The position numbers were made by a program, and so were the translations under genes. A DNA stretch of 64,000 nt from positions 124,001 to 188,000 of the forward strand of contig CANNFT010000012.1 of assembly GCA_947503895.1 (NCBI GenBank). Reading direction: 5' to 3'. This document shows, piece by piece, positions 32,830-42,463 of this stretch. Numbering within the stretch: the stretch's first letter is position 1; every line of letters starts with the position of its first letter. A model generated the notes under the pieces. The model ran no database searches and had not been told where the DNA came from. It worked only from the letters and a program-made list of their open reading frames with translations. The DNA is from an uncultured Saccharospirillaceae bacterium. GTDB taxonomy: Bacteria > Pseudomonadota > Gammaproteobacteria > Pseudomonadales > Oceanobacteraceae.

Positions 32830-34734
32830 ATGACTACGGCACAAAAAGAGACTTTGGGCTTTCAGACTGAAGTAAAGCAAATGCTTCACCTGATGATTCA
32901 CTCGCTTTATAGCAATAAAGAAATTTTCCTGCGTGAATTAATATCCAACGCTTCAGATGCCTGTGACAAATTACGCTTTGAAGCCCTGAATAACGCAGAT
33001 GTTTATGAAGGTGACTCAGAGCTAAAGCTAAAAATCGAATTCGACAAAGAAGCAAATACAGTTACGATCCACGACAACGGCATTGGCATGAGCCGAGATG
33101 AGGTCATTGAGAACCTAGGTACGATCGCCAAATCCGGGACGGCGCAGTTCTTACAACAAATGACAGGCGATGAGAAAAAAGATGCACACCTCATTGGTCA
33201 ATTTGGTGTTGGTTTTTACTCATCTTTCATTGTTGCCAGTGAAGTTGAGGTATTCACTCGTCGAGCGGGTGTTGCAAAATCTGATGCAGTGCATTGGACA
33301 TCGAAAGGCGAAGGTGAATTTACGATCGAGCCGACTGAAAAGGCTGAACGTGGAACGACGATCGTATTGCACTTAAAAGCGGACGAATCTGAGTTTGCTG
33401 ATGGGTTCCGCTTGCGCAATCTGGTGAAAAAGTATTCTGATCATATTGCCATTCCAGTAGAAATGGAAAAAGAAGTACACGGTGAAGAGGAAGAAAAACC
33501 GACTGAAGCCGAGTGGGAAGCGGTGAATAGCGCGAAAGCAATGTGGACTCGCAGTAAGAGTGATATCGAAGACACTGAGTATCAAGAGTTCTATAAGCAC
33601 ATCGCCCATGACTATGAAGATGCATTGTCATGGTCTCATAACCGTGTTGAAGGTAAGTTAGATTACACCAGCCTATTGTACGTACCCAAGCGTGCACCGT
33701 ATGACCTTTGGAACCGTGAAGGCAGCCGCGGCGTTAAGCTTTACGTTCAACGCGTATTTATAATGGACGATGCAGAGCAATTTCTGCCGCCGTATCTACG
33801 ATTCATCAAGGGTGTCGTTGATAGTAATGACTTACCTCTGAACGTATCTCGAGAGATTCTGCAAGAGAATAAAAGCATTTCGTCCATGCGCAGTGCTTTG
33901 ACTAAGCGTATCTTGGACATGCTGAAGAAGCTGGCAAAAGACGATGTTGAAGCGTACCAAACATTTTGGGAAAACTTTGGTCAGGTGCTTAAAGAAGGGC
34001 CAGCAGACGATTTCAGCAATAAAGAAAAAATTGCAGAGCTTTTCCGTTTTGCTACCACGAAGGGCGATGATGACAAACAGGTGGTGTCCCTAGACAACTA
34101 CGTCGAGCGCATGCAGGAAGGTCAAGATAAGATTTTCTACCTAACGGCTGAAAACTATTTGATGGCATCTCGTAGCCCTCACCTAGAAGTATTCCGCAAG
34201 AAAGGCGTAGAAGTATTATTACTGACGGATCGTGTTGATGAGTGGATGGTCAGCCATTTAAGCGAGTTCAAAGGTAAAACGTTTGAAGATATTACAAAAG
34301 GTGAGCTGGACTTAGGCGCTTCGGATAGCGAAGAAGAAAAAGCTGAGCAAGAAAAAATTGAAGAAGCACATAAAGATTTAGTGAGCCGAATGGAAGCTAA
34401 ATTGGAAGGCAAGGTTGAGTCGGTTCGTATTTCACATCGACTCACCGATTCACCCGCTTGTTTGGTGGTTGGCAAGGATGACGTGGGCATGCAAATGCGC
34501 CGTATGTTGGAAGCCGCTGGTCAGGCACTGCCAGAAGCTAAGCGAGTGCTGGAGATCAATCCAACTCACCCATTGGTTTCGAAAATGGATCAGCAGTCTG
34601 ATGAAGATCGCTTCTCGGATATGGTTGAGATTGTTTATGAGCAAGCTCAATTGGCTGAGGGTACTCAGTTGCAAGATCCAGCAGGATACGTTGATCGTAT
34701 TAATAAGCTTTTACTGGGCTTGTTAAACGACTAA
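32830..34734 (+). CDS. htpG: Chaperone HtpG (Hsp90)
   Basis: 634 residues. The GHKL ATPase fold is visible: ELISNASDACDKLR (Glu and Asn), DNGIGMSRDEV, GTIAKSGT, GQFGVGFYSSF. The middle domain has KGVVDSNDLPLNVSREILQ with the catalytic Arg. The C-terminal dimerisation domain is complete. ATG 32830 after AACAAGGAGCTTTC. Cytoplasmic stress chaperone. Confidence 0.98.
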   Translation: MTTAQKETLGFQTEVKQMLHLMIHSLYSNKEIFLRELISNASDACDKLRFEALNNADVYEGDSELKLKIEFDKEANTVTIHDNGIGMSRDEVIENLGTIAKSGTAQFLQQMTGDEKKDAHLIGQFGVGFYSSFIVASEVEVFTRRAGVAKSDAVHWTSKGEGEFTIEPTEKAERGTTIVLHLKADESEFADGFRLRNLVKKYSDHIAIPVEMEKEVHGEEEEKPTEAEWEAVNSAKAMWTRSKSDIEDTEYQEFYKHIAHDYEDALSWSHNRVEGKLDYTSLLYVPKRAPYDLWNREGSRGVKLYVQRVFIMDDAEQFLPPYLRFIKGVVDSNDLPLNVSREILQENKSISSMRSALTKRILDMLKKLAKDDVEAYQTFWENFGQVLKEGPADDFSNKEKIAELFRFATTKGDDDKQVVSLDNYVERMQEGQDKIFYLTAENYLMASRSPHLEVFRKKGVEVLLLTDRVDEWMVSHLSEFKGKTFEDITKGELDLGASDSEEEKAEQEKIEEAHKDLVSRMEAKLEGKVESVRISHRLTDSPACLVVGKDDVGMQMRRMLEAAGQALPEAKRVLEINPTHPLVSKMDQQSDEDRFSDMVEIVYEQAQLAEGTQLQDPAGYVDRINKLLLGLLND

Positions 34735-34762
34735 AAGCGACCGAGTGCTTCAGGTCGTGAAA

Positions 34763-34836
34763 ATGACTCCGCATACGTGGAGTCGTTCCTAAGTGCTTCA
34801 GTAAGGTGGTATGCGCCACCTTACTGGAACTTCTTT
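34763..34836 (+). terminator. Hairpins after htpG
   Basis: GACTCC with GGAGTC (~34765-34784) and then AGTAAGGTGG (34800-34809) with CCACCTTACT (34816-34825), followed by GGAACTTCTTTTT. The second stem of 10 bp with a T-rich tail is a likely terminator. The rest of the gap to 34996 has no gene. Confidence 0.65.
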
Positions 34837-34996
34837 TTAGACGCAGATACTAATATCAAGCGTCACATCTCATTTTAATGGCAGATACAGGGTAGGCTAA
34901 AGCGAACCCTTAACGTATTATAAATGCCACATTTAATCGCTAAACAGACTCTATCAGAGCCGATTTAGCTAACACATAATAAGATAAAGGTGATTC

Positions 34997-35551
34997 ATGA
35001 AACTGCTTCGATTGCTTGCATCAGGATGCTTGGTAGTAGCAGCAAACGGCTGGGCAGGAGGCTCTCTGGATTTAAGTTTAAACAATGACTCTGCAGGATT
35101 AGAGTACGATGCGACCAAGGTAGGTTCTGGGCTACATGTTGCAGCAGGTGTTGTTCACCATGAAGATGACGGGGACGTCGTTTCACTTGGCGTGAACGTA
35201 GTCGACGTTCGTTCTAGCCGGTCAAACCTATATATCGGGGTTGGCGGTAAAGTCTATGGTTTCATGACCGATCAAGAAGACAGCGGTGCCTTGGCTGTGG
35301 GCGGCTTCGTACGATATATGCCACCTTCACTAGGTGGATTTGGCATTGGCGGGCACCTTTACTATGCGCCAACTGTGACCTCATTTAACGACACAGAAAG
35401 CTTTATTGATACCGGTGCGCGTCTTGAGTACAAACTTCTGCCGACTGCTCGTGTTTATCTCGGTTACCGTTTAATTCAAGCGGAAGAGCCAAATGAAGTC
35501 GAAATTGAAATCATCAAGGCTGGTCACTTCGGCATACGGATTGACTTTTAA
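34997..35551 (+). CDS. YfaZ-family outer membrane protein
   Basis: 184 residues with a signal peptide (KLLRLLASGCLVVAANGWAG). The mature part is made of alternating beta strands with many aromatic and Gly residues (LYIGVGGKVYGF, VYLGYRLIQAEE) and ends in IRIDF, a C-terminal Phe typical of outer membrane barrels. It resembles YfaZ, a small barrel of unknown role. Its stop overlaps the next start (TAATG). Confidence 0.75.
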   Translation: MKLLRLLASGCLVVAANGWAGGSLDLSLNNDSAGLEYDATKVGSGLHVAAGVVHHEDDGDVVSLGVNVVDVRSSRSNLYIGVGGKVYGFMTDQEDSGALAVGGFVRYMPPSLGGFGIGGHLYYAPTVTSFNDTESFIDTGARLEYKLLPTARVYLGYRLIQAEEPNEVEIEIIKAGHFGIRIDF

Positions 35552-35994
35552 TGTCGATGGCTAGAAGAACCAATCAGTGCTTGTTCAATGCGAAGCAGGC
35601 ACTCAATGAATCAGAGGGCCTCTCTGATTCAGTTGTGCAGCGTCGACTAGAAGAAGCGGCGCTTTTTCATATCTACACGGCGATCAATAGTTACATGGTT
35701 GAAGTCTGTCGCCATTATGCCTTGCCACCATTTGCGAGTATTGAAAGCTTATTCGATCAGGTGCAATTGCCCGCTGAATTGAGCGAGCTTGCCGTGTTGA
35801 GCCAAGATTCAGCCTCTTGGCTGTCAGCCTGCCTCAAATTGTACCGAAAAGTCCTAATGGAGGGGTTGGGCGATAACCGTCCAGCTGATTCATTAATTAC
35901 TTCTCAATCAGACTTTAATGCATTATTTCGTAACTGGTTGATTGAATTGGAAAAATTGATAAACCGCCAAAGAGAGCTCTACTTGGAGTGTTAA
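35551..35994 (+). CDS. DUF6586-like conserved protein
   Basis: 147 residues, helical and soluble. ATG shares one base with the previous stop, so translation is coupled. The pattern NQCLFNAKQALNESEG, then RRLEEAALFHIYTAINSYMVEVCRHY resembles a short pseudomonad family with no known function. No motif for catalysis. Confidence 0.6.
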   Translation: MSMARRTNQCLFNAKQALNESEGLSDSVVQRRLEEAALFHIYTAINSYMVEVCRHYALPPFASIESLFDQVQLPAELSELAVLSQDSASWLSACLKLYRKVLMEGLGDNRPADSLITSQSDFNALFRNWLIELEKLINRQRELYLEC

Positions 35995-36071
35995 AAAGGC
36001 GTTGGAGGCCTAAATGCGCAGTGGTATACTCGCGCCCCTTTGTTATTTGTACCTTAATGAGTGAGTGATGT

Positions 36072-36320
36072 ATGGCAGCGATTTTTGAGATAGTAGAGTT
36101 GTCGGATGGTGATATCGCCCTCAAGCGTTCTGACGGCGAGGGTGAGCCGCTTGTACGTATTACATTTTCAGGTGATGCCAAATCCAGTTTTCCGGAACAG
36201 CATCTTGAAATTGCAAAAGCCATGATTGAGGCTGGCGTAAGAAAAGTGGGCGAGCTTTCAGGGGTTGAAGTGGAAGATACCTCCAGTATTGCTGATGTTG
36301 AAGAACATATATTGCATTAA
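36072..36320 (+). CDS. Small conserved protein of unknown function
   Basis: 82 residues, acidic. FEIVELSDGDIALKRSDG and RITFSGDAKSSF followed by a helix (HLEIAKAMIEAGVRKVGEL) indicate a small alpha/beta fold. The same gene type accompanies YfaZ-like and DUF6586-like genes in pseudomonad relatives, as far as I recall. ATG 36072; followed by a strong terminator. Confidence 0.6.
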   Translation: MAAIFEIVELSDGDIALKRSDGEGEPLVRITFSGDAKSSFPEQHLEIAKAMIEAGVRKVGELSGVEVEDTSSIADVEEHILH

Positions 36321-36398
36321 TGATTCAGCGCTGCGAAGAAATGAGCAGCGTGGATGAATGTGGTTATTGTTCAATTGCATTCGCACCATAATCATCAA

Positions 36399-36434
36399 TA
36401 AAAAAGCCGCGCTATTTTAGCGCGGCTTTTTTTT
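36399..36434 (+). terminator. Bidirectional terminator between two convergent genes
   Basis: GCCGCGCTA (36406-36414), loop TTT, TAGCGCGGC (36418-36426), eight T; A run on the left. It ends the 36072 gene and also the convergent kinase gene. Confidence 0.92.
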
Positions 36435-36467
36435 ATGCGTCTGCTGCAGAATTTCACATAACGGAAG

Positions 36468-38153
36468 CTAGTGCCATTTTTTAAGTGTGTTGTGTAATGC
36501 TTGAATGGTAATGGGTTTTGATAAAAAGTCAGTCATACCCGCTTCAAAACATTGCTTTTGCTCTTTGGCGGTGGCGCCGGCCGTTAAGGCAATAACAGGA
36601 AGATCTTCAAAGGCCTTTTCGCTGCGAATTTTCCGTGTTGCGCCAAACCCATCTAGAACCGGCATTTGGCAGTCCATTAAAACAATATCAAATTGCCCAT
36701 TATGCAATGCGTCAATGGCCTCTGCACCATTGTTGGTAATATCAAATTGATACCCCAGCTTTTTAAGCATTGCTTTGACTACGAGTTGATTCGTGACGTT
36801 ATCCTCTGCTACGAGAATACGAACGTTCGAAGCGGGCTGTGAGGTCGAGTGACTCGCTTGATAATCGCTATCATTGTTCATTTCTCCTTTAGCCGCAGCT
36901 ACGGTAAAGCTAAAGGTTGAACCTTGACCTTCTTCACTGATGAGTTTGATTTTTCCGCCCATTAATTCCACTAGGCGCTTACTGATTTGCAACCCTAATC
37001 CTGTACCACCATATTTGCGTGTTGTTGATGAATCGGCTTGTGTGAACGCTTCAAAGAGCTGTTTTTGTTTATCGACAGGGATACCAATGCCTGTGTCGCG
37101 AATTTCAAATTCTAAGACAAAATCATTGCCTTCTTTTGACGCAATACTGACGTTTAAATATACACCGCCTTCATGGGTAAACTTAATGCTGTTACCAATT
37201 AAGTTAAGTAAAATTTGTTTTAATCTGAGGGGATCACCGAGTATGTAAGGTGGGATATCTTTATCAATGGTAAATTTAAATTCTAAATTTTTGTTTCTGA
37301 GTTGTGCTAAGAATAACCCGCTGAGTGTTTCGCAGACTTCAATCATCTGAAAGTTAGTGTTTTCGAGTTCTAGCTTGCCAGCCTCGATTTTAGAGAAGTC
37401 TAATATGTCATTGATAATCGAGAGCAGTGCTTCGCCTGAACCTCGAATCGTTTGCAGGTATTGGCTTTGTTCGTCCGTCAGCGGGGTGCCGGCAAGAATA
37501 TCAGCAATGCCGATGATGCCGTTCAGCGGTGTGCGAATTTCGTGGCTCATATGAGCTAAGAATTGTGATTTTGCTTGAGAGGCGGCTTCCGCTGCTTTGG
37601 ATTCCTGCTCCACCATCATGATTTGCTTTTGTAACTCAGCTGCATGGCGGATGTCTCGGTAGGAGCGCAACGCGTTTAGCATGGCCATGCGCAATTTATG
37701 CGCTGTTAAGTCGGTCTTACTGAGGTAATCGTTGATGTCGTAGTCATGGAAAACGGATTCCTCGGGTGCTGCGCCTGGTTGGCCTGTGCGGATTAACAGC
37801 CGGACTTCATTGTTGCTCAGCTCATTACGGATGTGATTGACCAGGCGCAGACCGGCATCGTCTGTTTCCATGACGACATCGAGTAAAATAACCGCTACAT
37901 CTTGTCTTTGGTCGAGGAAGGCCCTTGCCTGAGTGGCGCTCATGGCGCTTTCTAGGCGAATCCGGCTGCCATCAAAGGTAAAGCCCTTTAGAACCATATT
38001 AGTGAGTTGGTGGACGTATTCATCGTCGTCCACCACGAGAATCAGATACTCATGCCCATCATCCGACTTTGGCGAGTGTATTGTGGGTTGCTCTTGAGTT
38101 TCGGTTGGTTCATCTGACTCAGGGCCAAACAGCAACTCACTACCTGAGCTCAT
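36468..38153 (-). CDS. Hybrid sensor histidine kinase with receiver domains at both ends
   Basis: 561 residues in this order: receiver domain (about 36-155; LILVVDDDEYV and the phospho-Asp in ILLDVVMETD), a short coiled coil, HisKA (FLAHMSHEIRTPLNGIIG), HATPase_c (NLIGNSIKFT, DTGIGIP, GTGLGLQISKRLVELMGG), and a C-terminal receiver (about 447-558; ILVAEDNVTN, DIVLMDCQMPVLDGFG). There is no membrane segment or sensor domain, so it is cytoplasmic and probably takes its signal through the N-terminal receiver. Partners are unknown; no response regulator is adjacent. Confidence 0.93.
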   Translation of the reverse strand: MSSGSELLFGPESDEPTETQEQPTIHSPKSDDGHEYLILVVDDDEYVHQLTNMVLKGFTFDGSRIRLESAMSATQARAFLDQRQDVAVILLDVVMETDDAGLRLVNHIRNELSNNEVRLLIRTGQPGAAPEESVFHDYDINDYLSKTDLTAHKLRMAMLNALRSYRDIRHAAELQKQIMMVEQESKAAEAASQAKSQFLAHMSHEIRTPLNGIIGIADILAGTPLTDEQSQYLQTIRGSGEALLSIINDILDFSKIEAGKLELENTNFQMIEVCETLSGLFLAQLRNKNLEFKFTIDKDIPPYILGDPLRLKQILLNLIGNSIKFTHEGGVYLNVSIASKEGNDFVLEFEIRDTGIGIPVDKQKQLFEAFTQADSSTTRKYGGTGLGLQISKRLVELMGGKIKLISEEGQGSTFSFTVAAAKGEMNNDSDYQASHSTSQPASNVRILVAEDNVTNQLVVKAMLKKLGYQFDITNNGAEAIDALHNGQFDIVLMDCQMPVLDGFGATRKIRSEKAFEDLPVIALTAGATAKEQKQCFEAGMTDFLSKPITIQALHNTLKKWH

Positions 38154-38268
38154 TCATTCACTCCATATTCGTTAAATGGGCATTGTCTGGGGCCGGTAGA
38201 ACGATGGCATTAGGCGATAACATTCAACGTGCGGCCCATGTTTACCTAGTATAGCCATATGTAGAAAC

Positions 38269-39834
38269 TTACTTCGACCCCAATTGGTGCATAAACTGTG
38301 AAACAGCCTTAATTACAGAGGGTGATTTTGTGATAGCAGAGACAACTGCTACAGATTTCACACCAGTTTGTAATACTGAGTCGAGATTGCGTAGGTTTAT
38401 ACCGCCAATTGCGGTCAGTGGGAAGTGGGATTTTAGAATCTTTACCCAGCGATTCAGATTTTCCATGCCGACTACCTGAACTTCCTTGGTGTCGGTCGGG
38501 AAAATTGCCCCAATCGCGATATAGCTGGGCTTTAGCGTGGCAGCCCTTGCCCATTCAAACTCCCCGTGAGTACTGACACCTAGTCGTATCCCTGCTGTTT
38601 TAATCGCTGATAAATCCGCTTCGTATAAGTCTTCTTGCCCCAAATGAACACCGTATGCGTGATGCTTGATGGCCAATTGCCAATAGTCATTAATAAACAA
38701 ACGTATGCCATAAGGTTGTGTAATAGAGACGGCTTCTTTCACGAGTGCATCCAATGCCTCTGGCGCAACATCTTTAACACGAAGCTGAAGGGTGGATATG
38801 CCCATCGGTGCGAGGATCCGAAGCCATTCGAGGCTATCTACAACCGGGTAGAGGCCAAGCTCACTGGTGCCGCAGTCTGCAAAAGGATGGTCACTGAAAA
38901 GGCGCCCGTCTGGTTTAGGTACATAGGTGTCGGAAGGGTGATGGTCATGAATTTGAGGGTAATGAGAGAATACCTCCGGAAAGGCCCCTTTGCTGATCGG
39001 GCCAGCACCGGTTCCCACTTGATAGCCAGATTTTAAGCCTTGGTGAATGTAGGCGGAGGCAATGGTGGCAGCATCCTGGACGTTTTGACCTTGAGCCACC
39101 AGTGTGGCGATGGCGCTGGCCATAGTACAACCGGTGCCTCGACTATTTTGAACGTCCATGCGTGGTTGGGTTAACCAAGCACGTATTGGCGAAGACCCTG
39201 TCCACGATTCACAGATGGACAAGTAATCGTGGCAGTGTTCGGATTCTAATGCACCGTGCCCGCCCTTAATGAGTACGCAAGGCGCGCCCATATCGTGAAT
39301 ACATTGTGCCGCTCGCTGAATGTCTTCGTTGGACTGTATGATCAAACCACTCAGTGCTGCGGCTTCATCAAGATTGGGTGTCACCATGTCGACGACTGGC
39401 AGCAACCTTTTAAGTTGGTCAATTGCTGAAAGCATCGCCAACGTATCACCAGAACTGGCCACCATGACAGGGTCCAATATTCTGAAGGCTTCCAGTTCTG
39501 GCAGTGTTTCTTCAAGCACATCGACTTGATCTGCGTCGCCGAGCAGTCCGATTTTAATGGCTTTGGCTGGAATATCTTTTTGCAGGCTTTGCAATTGCGC
39601 AAGAAAATCCGAAAGTGAAATCGGTGAGACTTTTGATACGGCCTTGCTGTTCTGCGCCGTGACGGCTGTCAATATTGAGCACGGGTGGCCACCCAATTGA
39701 TGAACGGCAGTAATATCTACTTGCATACCGGCATGGCCGGCGCTATCTGATGCAGATATACACCATACTACTGGCCGAGTATTTTCAGAGTTTTCCATGA
39801 GTGTATGGCTAGATGGGGTGGGTTCTAATTGCAT
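38269..39834 (-). CDS. thiDE: Fused HMP-phosphate kinase / thiamine-phosphate synthase
   Basis: 521 residues. The N-terminal ThiD part (~20-280) has SASDSAGHAGMQVD and the anion hole RGTGCTMASAIATL. The C-terminal ThiE part (~325-515) has YGVHLGQEDL, RLGVSTHGEFEWARA, IAIGAIFPTDTKEV and TAIGGINLRNLDSV. Together these phosphorylate HMP-P and join it to the thiazole. The ThiD glycine-rich loop reads SAGHAG instead of the usual GGAG. It starts 4 nt after the thiG stop, hence the last gene of the thi operon. Confidence 0.95.
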   Translation of the reverse strand: MQLEPTPSSHTLMENSENTRPVVWCISASDSAGHAGMQVDITAVHQLGGHPCSILTAVTAQNSKAVSKVSPISLSDFLAQLQSLQKDIPAKAIKIGLLGDADQVDVLEETLPELEAFRILDPVMVASSGDTLAMLSAIDQLKRLLPVVDMVTPNLDEAAALSGLIIQSNEDIQRAAQCIHDMGAPCVLIKGGHGALESEHCHDYLSICESWTGSSPIRAWLTQPRMDVQNSRGTGCTMASAIATLVAQGQNVQDAATIASAYIHQGLKSGYQVGTGAGPISKGAFPEVFSHYPQIHDHHPSDTYVPKPDGRLFSDHPFADCGTSELGLYPVVDSLEWLRILAPMGISTLQLRVKDVAPEALDALVKEAVSITQPYGIRLFINDYWQLAIKHHAYGVHLGQEDLYEADLSAIKTAGIRLGVSTHGEFEWARAATLKPSYIAIGAIFPTDTKEVQVVGMENLNRWVKILKSHFPLTAIGGINLRNLDSVLQTGVKSVAVVSAITKSPSVIKAVSQFMHQLGSK

Positions 39835-39838
39835 TCGA

Positions 39839-40630
39839 TTACTGCCCTTGATGCCAAAAAGGCATACCGATGGTCGGAGTGCTGGGTTCAGCGGTTTGGC
39901 GTTTTAACATCAGCCCACTTTCGTAGGCGAGACGACCGGAATCAATGGCCAATTTAAACGCTGTAGCCATGCCAACAGGATCGTGTGCTTTCGCAACTGC
40001 GGTATTGAGCAGTACGGCGTCGTAACCCATTTCAAGCGCTTCTGTCGCTTGAGAAGGGGCACCAATTCCCGCATCAATAATCAGCGGAATCTGGGGTAAA
40101 CGCTCTCTAATGGTTTTTAAATTGTACTTGTTTAATAGGCCTTGACCCGTTCCAATGGGTGCTCCCCAAGGCATGAGCACTTCGCATCCAGCGTCCATTA
40201 ATTTCTGGCAAACCACTAAGTCATCGGTGCAGTATGGTAAGACTTTGAAACCTCTTTTTATCAGCTCAGAGGCCGCATCAATAAGACCATACGGGTCGGG
40301 TTGCAAGTTGTAGTCGTCCCCGATTACTTCCAGTTTCAGCCAGTCTGTTTGAAAAATCTCACGCGACATTTCTGCCAAGGTAATGGCTTCTTGTGCTGTC
40401 TTACAGCCGGCTGTATTTGGTAATAGTTGTAATCCCATCTCCTGAATGTATTTCCAGATGATTTGGCCTTCCTGCTGAGCTGGATTTTGGCGGCGTAAGG
40501 ATAGGGTGATGATTTCAGCACCGGAGGCTTTTACCGCTTCATCCATTACCGCAGGTGAAGGGTAGAGAGCTGAGCCAATGAGCAGTCGACTGGAGAAGAA
40601 TTGGTCGTATAGTTTGAGCGGGTTTTTCAT
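39839..40630 (-). CDS. thiG: Thiazole synthase
   Basis: 263 residues, TIM barrel. The Schiff-base Lys is in TDWLKLEVIGDDYNLQPD. Also seen: LPYCTDDLVVCQKLMDAGC, MPWGAPIGTGQGL, and IIDAGIGAPSQATEALEMGYDAV. It makes the thiazole ring from DXP, ThiS-thiocarboxylate and dehydroglycine. 165 bp of non-coding sequence separates it from thiS. Confidence 0.96.
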   Translation of the reverse strand: MKNPLKLYDQFFSSRLLIGSALYPSPAVMDEAVKASGAEIITLSLRRQNPAQQEGQIIWKYIQEMGLQLLPNTAGCKTAQEAITLAEMSREIFQTDWLKLEVIGDDYNLQPDPYGLIDAASELIKRGFKVLPYCTDDLVVCQKLMDAGCEVLMPWGAPIGTGQGLLNKYNLKTIRERLPQIPLIIDAGIGAPSQATEALEMGYDAVLLNTAVAKAHDPVGMATAFKLAIDSGRLAYESGLMLKRQTAEPSTPTIGMPFWHQGQ

Positions 40631-40795
40631 CGTTACCTCGGCCTATGCCCATTCGTAAAATATTGGTAACCCAGTAGCAAAATTACCGTGATCAATTTAT
40701 TGCTAATCTTTCCATTCACAATTTTAGGTGGACGTGCCTTTAAAGGCGCGTGAATGGATGCAAACCATTGATAAATACTTGCAACAAAAGTGTGA

Positions 40796-41002
40796 TTAAC
40801 CGCCGGCAATCGGCGCGACAATGTCCACCTTGTCTCCTTGGTTTAAAAAGAATTCTGTGTAGGTTGACTTAGGAACGAATTCTCCATTAACCGCAATCGC
40901 AAATTGATTACCTGAATAGCCTAACTCGGAAATCAATTCTGCCAATACCGATGAATTGACTGCCTGCGTTTCGCCATTAATATTTATTGTTAATGCCATC
41001 AT
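40796..41002 (-). CDS. thiS: Sulfur carrier protein ThiS
   Basis: About 68 residues; the start is ATG 41002 or the next ATG. Small ubiquitin-like fold, LTININGETQAV to VDIVAPIAGG, with the C-terminal Gly-Gly that is thiocarboxylated. A longer frame from 41026 is less likely. thiF and thiH are not in the window. Confidence 0.92.
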   Translation of the reverse strand: MMALTININGETQAVNSSVLAELISELGYSGNQFAIAVNGEFVPKSTYTEFFLNQGDKVDIVAPIAGG

Positions 41003-41046
41003 GTTGCTTATTTCATTTCTCATCAATTGAGTGGTGGTTGCTAGCG

Positions 41047-42321
41047 CTATGAAATTGGCTGAGCATGAAAAGTGGTGGGCCGCATTAAACTTGTCAGTTG
41101 AGATAACACGTCTTCAACAATGACTGGACTGAGTAAATAGCCATGGCGATATAAACCATTCGCGCTAATTAAACCGTCTTGTGACTGGACCCTAGGTAAA
41201 TTATCCATAAAGGCGGGTCGACAGTTTACGCTCTGTTCAATGATGCGGGCTTCTGAAAACGCGGGGTTTATCGTGTAGAGCGCACTGCTTAATTCGAGAT
41301 TCGACTGTAAGCTCATGGGTGACATATCGTCGCTTTCAATTTCAGTGGCTCCGATAACAAAATGCTGATTGGGTTTGGGAACCACGTATAATTTATACCT
41401 TGGGTGCATTAAACGCACTGGGCGATTAAGTGTGATTTCGGATGATTGAACCATCAGCACTTCACCTCGCACACCTCTTAGCATGTGTTTACAGGTACGA
41501 TCTGCGGATAACTCATCATTTTTTACTTGTGCACCAAGGCCACGGCAATCAATGACACAATCAAATGTATGGGCGGTCGGGCGGTTTGAATGCAATGTAG
41601 TAATGATATGCGGCTCGCACATGACCGGTGTGTTTTCTATTAAATTAACGTTCAGCGCTTTTAGCAGACTTAACAATCTATTGAGCAAACGTCGATTATC
41701 GATATCGGCTTCTTGCGTTAAATAAAGCCCTTGTTGAAAGTGTTCGAGTGCTGGTTCTAAGACCGCTAACCTTTGTTGATTACAATCTTCGATACGGGCT
41801 TCAAACTGAGGGCGCGCTGCAGAGGCTGTTTGGTGAGAAGGATTCAGCGAGCTGAGTTTTTGCTTTAAGTCAGCACGAAACTGTGAGAGTTCCGCCCAAT
41901 CTTGAGGATGTGCCACGACCAAGCTGCCAGCTTGACGGTACAGTGAATGCTCTGAATCTAGATGCGCAAATTTGAGAGGTGTATTGGTTTCTGCCAATGA
42001 ATCGGCCATGTTATTGAGATCATTTTGTAGCGTTTGCATCCATCTTGGCCAAATCTCTAGGCTGCGCATACCCATTTCATAAATTGGCAGAGGGCAATGT
42101 ACGATCTCACTGAGTGGTGAAATCATACCTGCGGCGGTCCAGCAGGCACCTTTTGGATGATCAAATGTGTGTGACTCGAAGAGCGCGACGTCATGCCCTT
42201 GCCGAGCTAATTGCCAAGCCGACAACCGTCCTAAAAGTCCGCCTCCTGCAATGCCGATGTTGAGCGGCGTGGTCAGCGGTGTCGGTTTTTCGTGAATGGA
42301 ATGATTTGACATATTTTTCAC
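41047..42321 (-). CDS. thiO: Glycine oxidase ThiO-type FAD-dependent oxidoreductase
   Basis: 424 residues. The Rossmann FAD-binding motif is IAGGGLLGRLSAWQLARQG near the N-terminus; VIDCRGLGAQ and a C-terminal GLYRHGYLLSP segment belong to the DAO family. It makes dehydroglycine from glycine with oxygen, which fits an aerobic thiamine pathway lacking ThiH. It lies between thiC and thiS. Confidence 0.9.
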   Translation of the reverse strand: MKNMSNHSIHEKPTPLTTPLNIGIAGGGLLGRLSAWQLARQGHDVALFESHTFDHPKGACWTAAGMISPLSEIVHCPLPIYEMGMRSLEIWPRWMQTLQNDLNNMADSLAETNTPLKFAHLDSEHSLYRQAGSLVVAHPQDWAELSQFRADLKQKLSSLNPSHQTASAARPQFEARIEDCNQQRLAVLEPALEHFQQGLYLTQEADIDNRRLLNRLLSLLKALNVNLIENTPVMCEPHIITTLHSNRPTAHTFDCVIDCRGLGAQVKNDELSADRTCKHMLRGVRGEVLMVQSSEITLNRPVRLMHPRYKLYVVPKPNQHFVIGATEIESDDMSPMSLQSNLELSSALYTINPAFSEARIIEQSVNCRPAFMDNLPRVQSQDGLISANGLYRHGYLLSPVIVEDVLSQLTSLMRPTTFHAQPIS

Positions 42322-42463
42322 AAATGATGAAAAAATTTAAATGCACACGCATTTCTAACAATTGGTGCGAGTCAATATTGCAAGCCTGAAGTCCATGGCG
42401 GGTGGTCAGTGACTGCAATATTGACTTTCTTAGCAACGTTTTAGGAAAGCTAAAGTGACCAAC

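Noticed and set aside
40633..40821. Extra small gene between thiS and thiG
   Set aside because: It overlaps the thiS end, has no ribosome binding site and no family resemblance.
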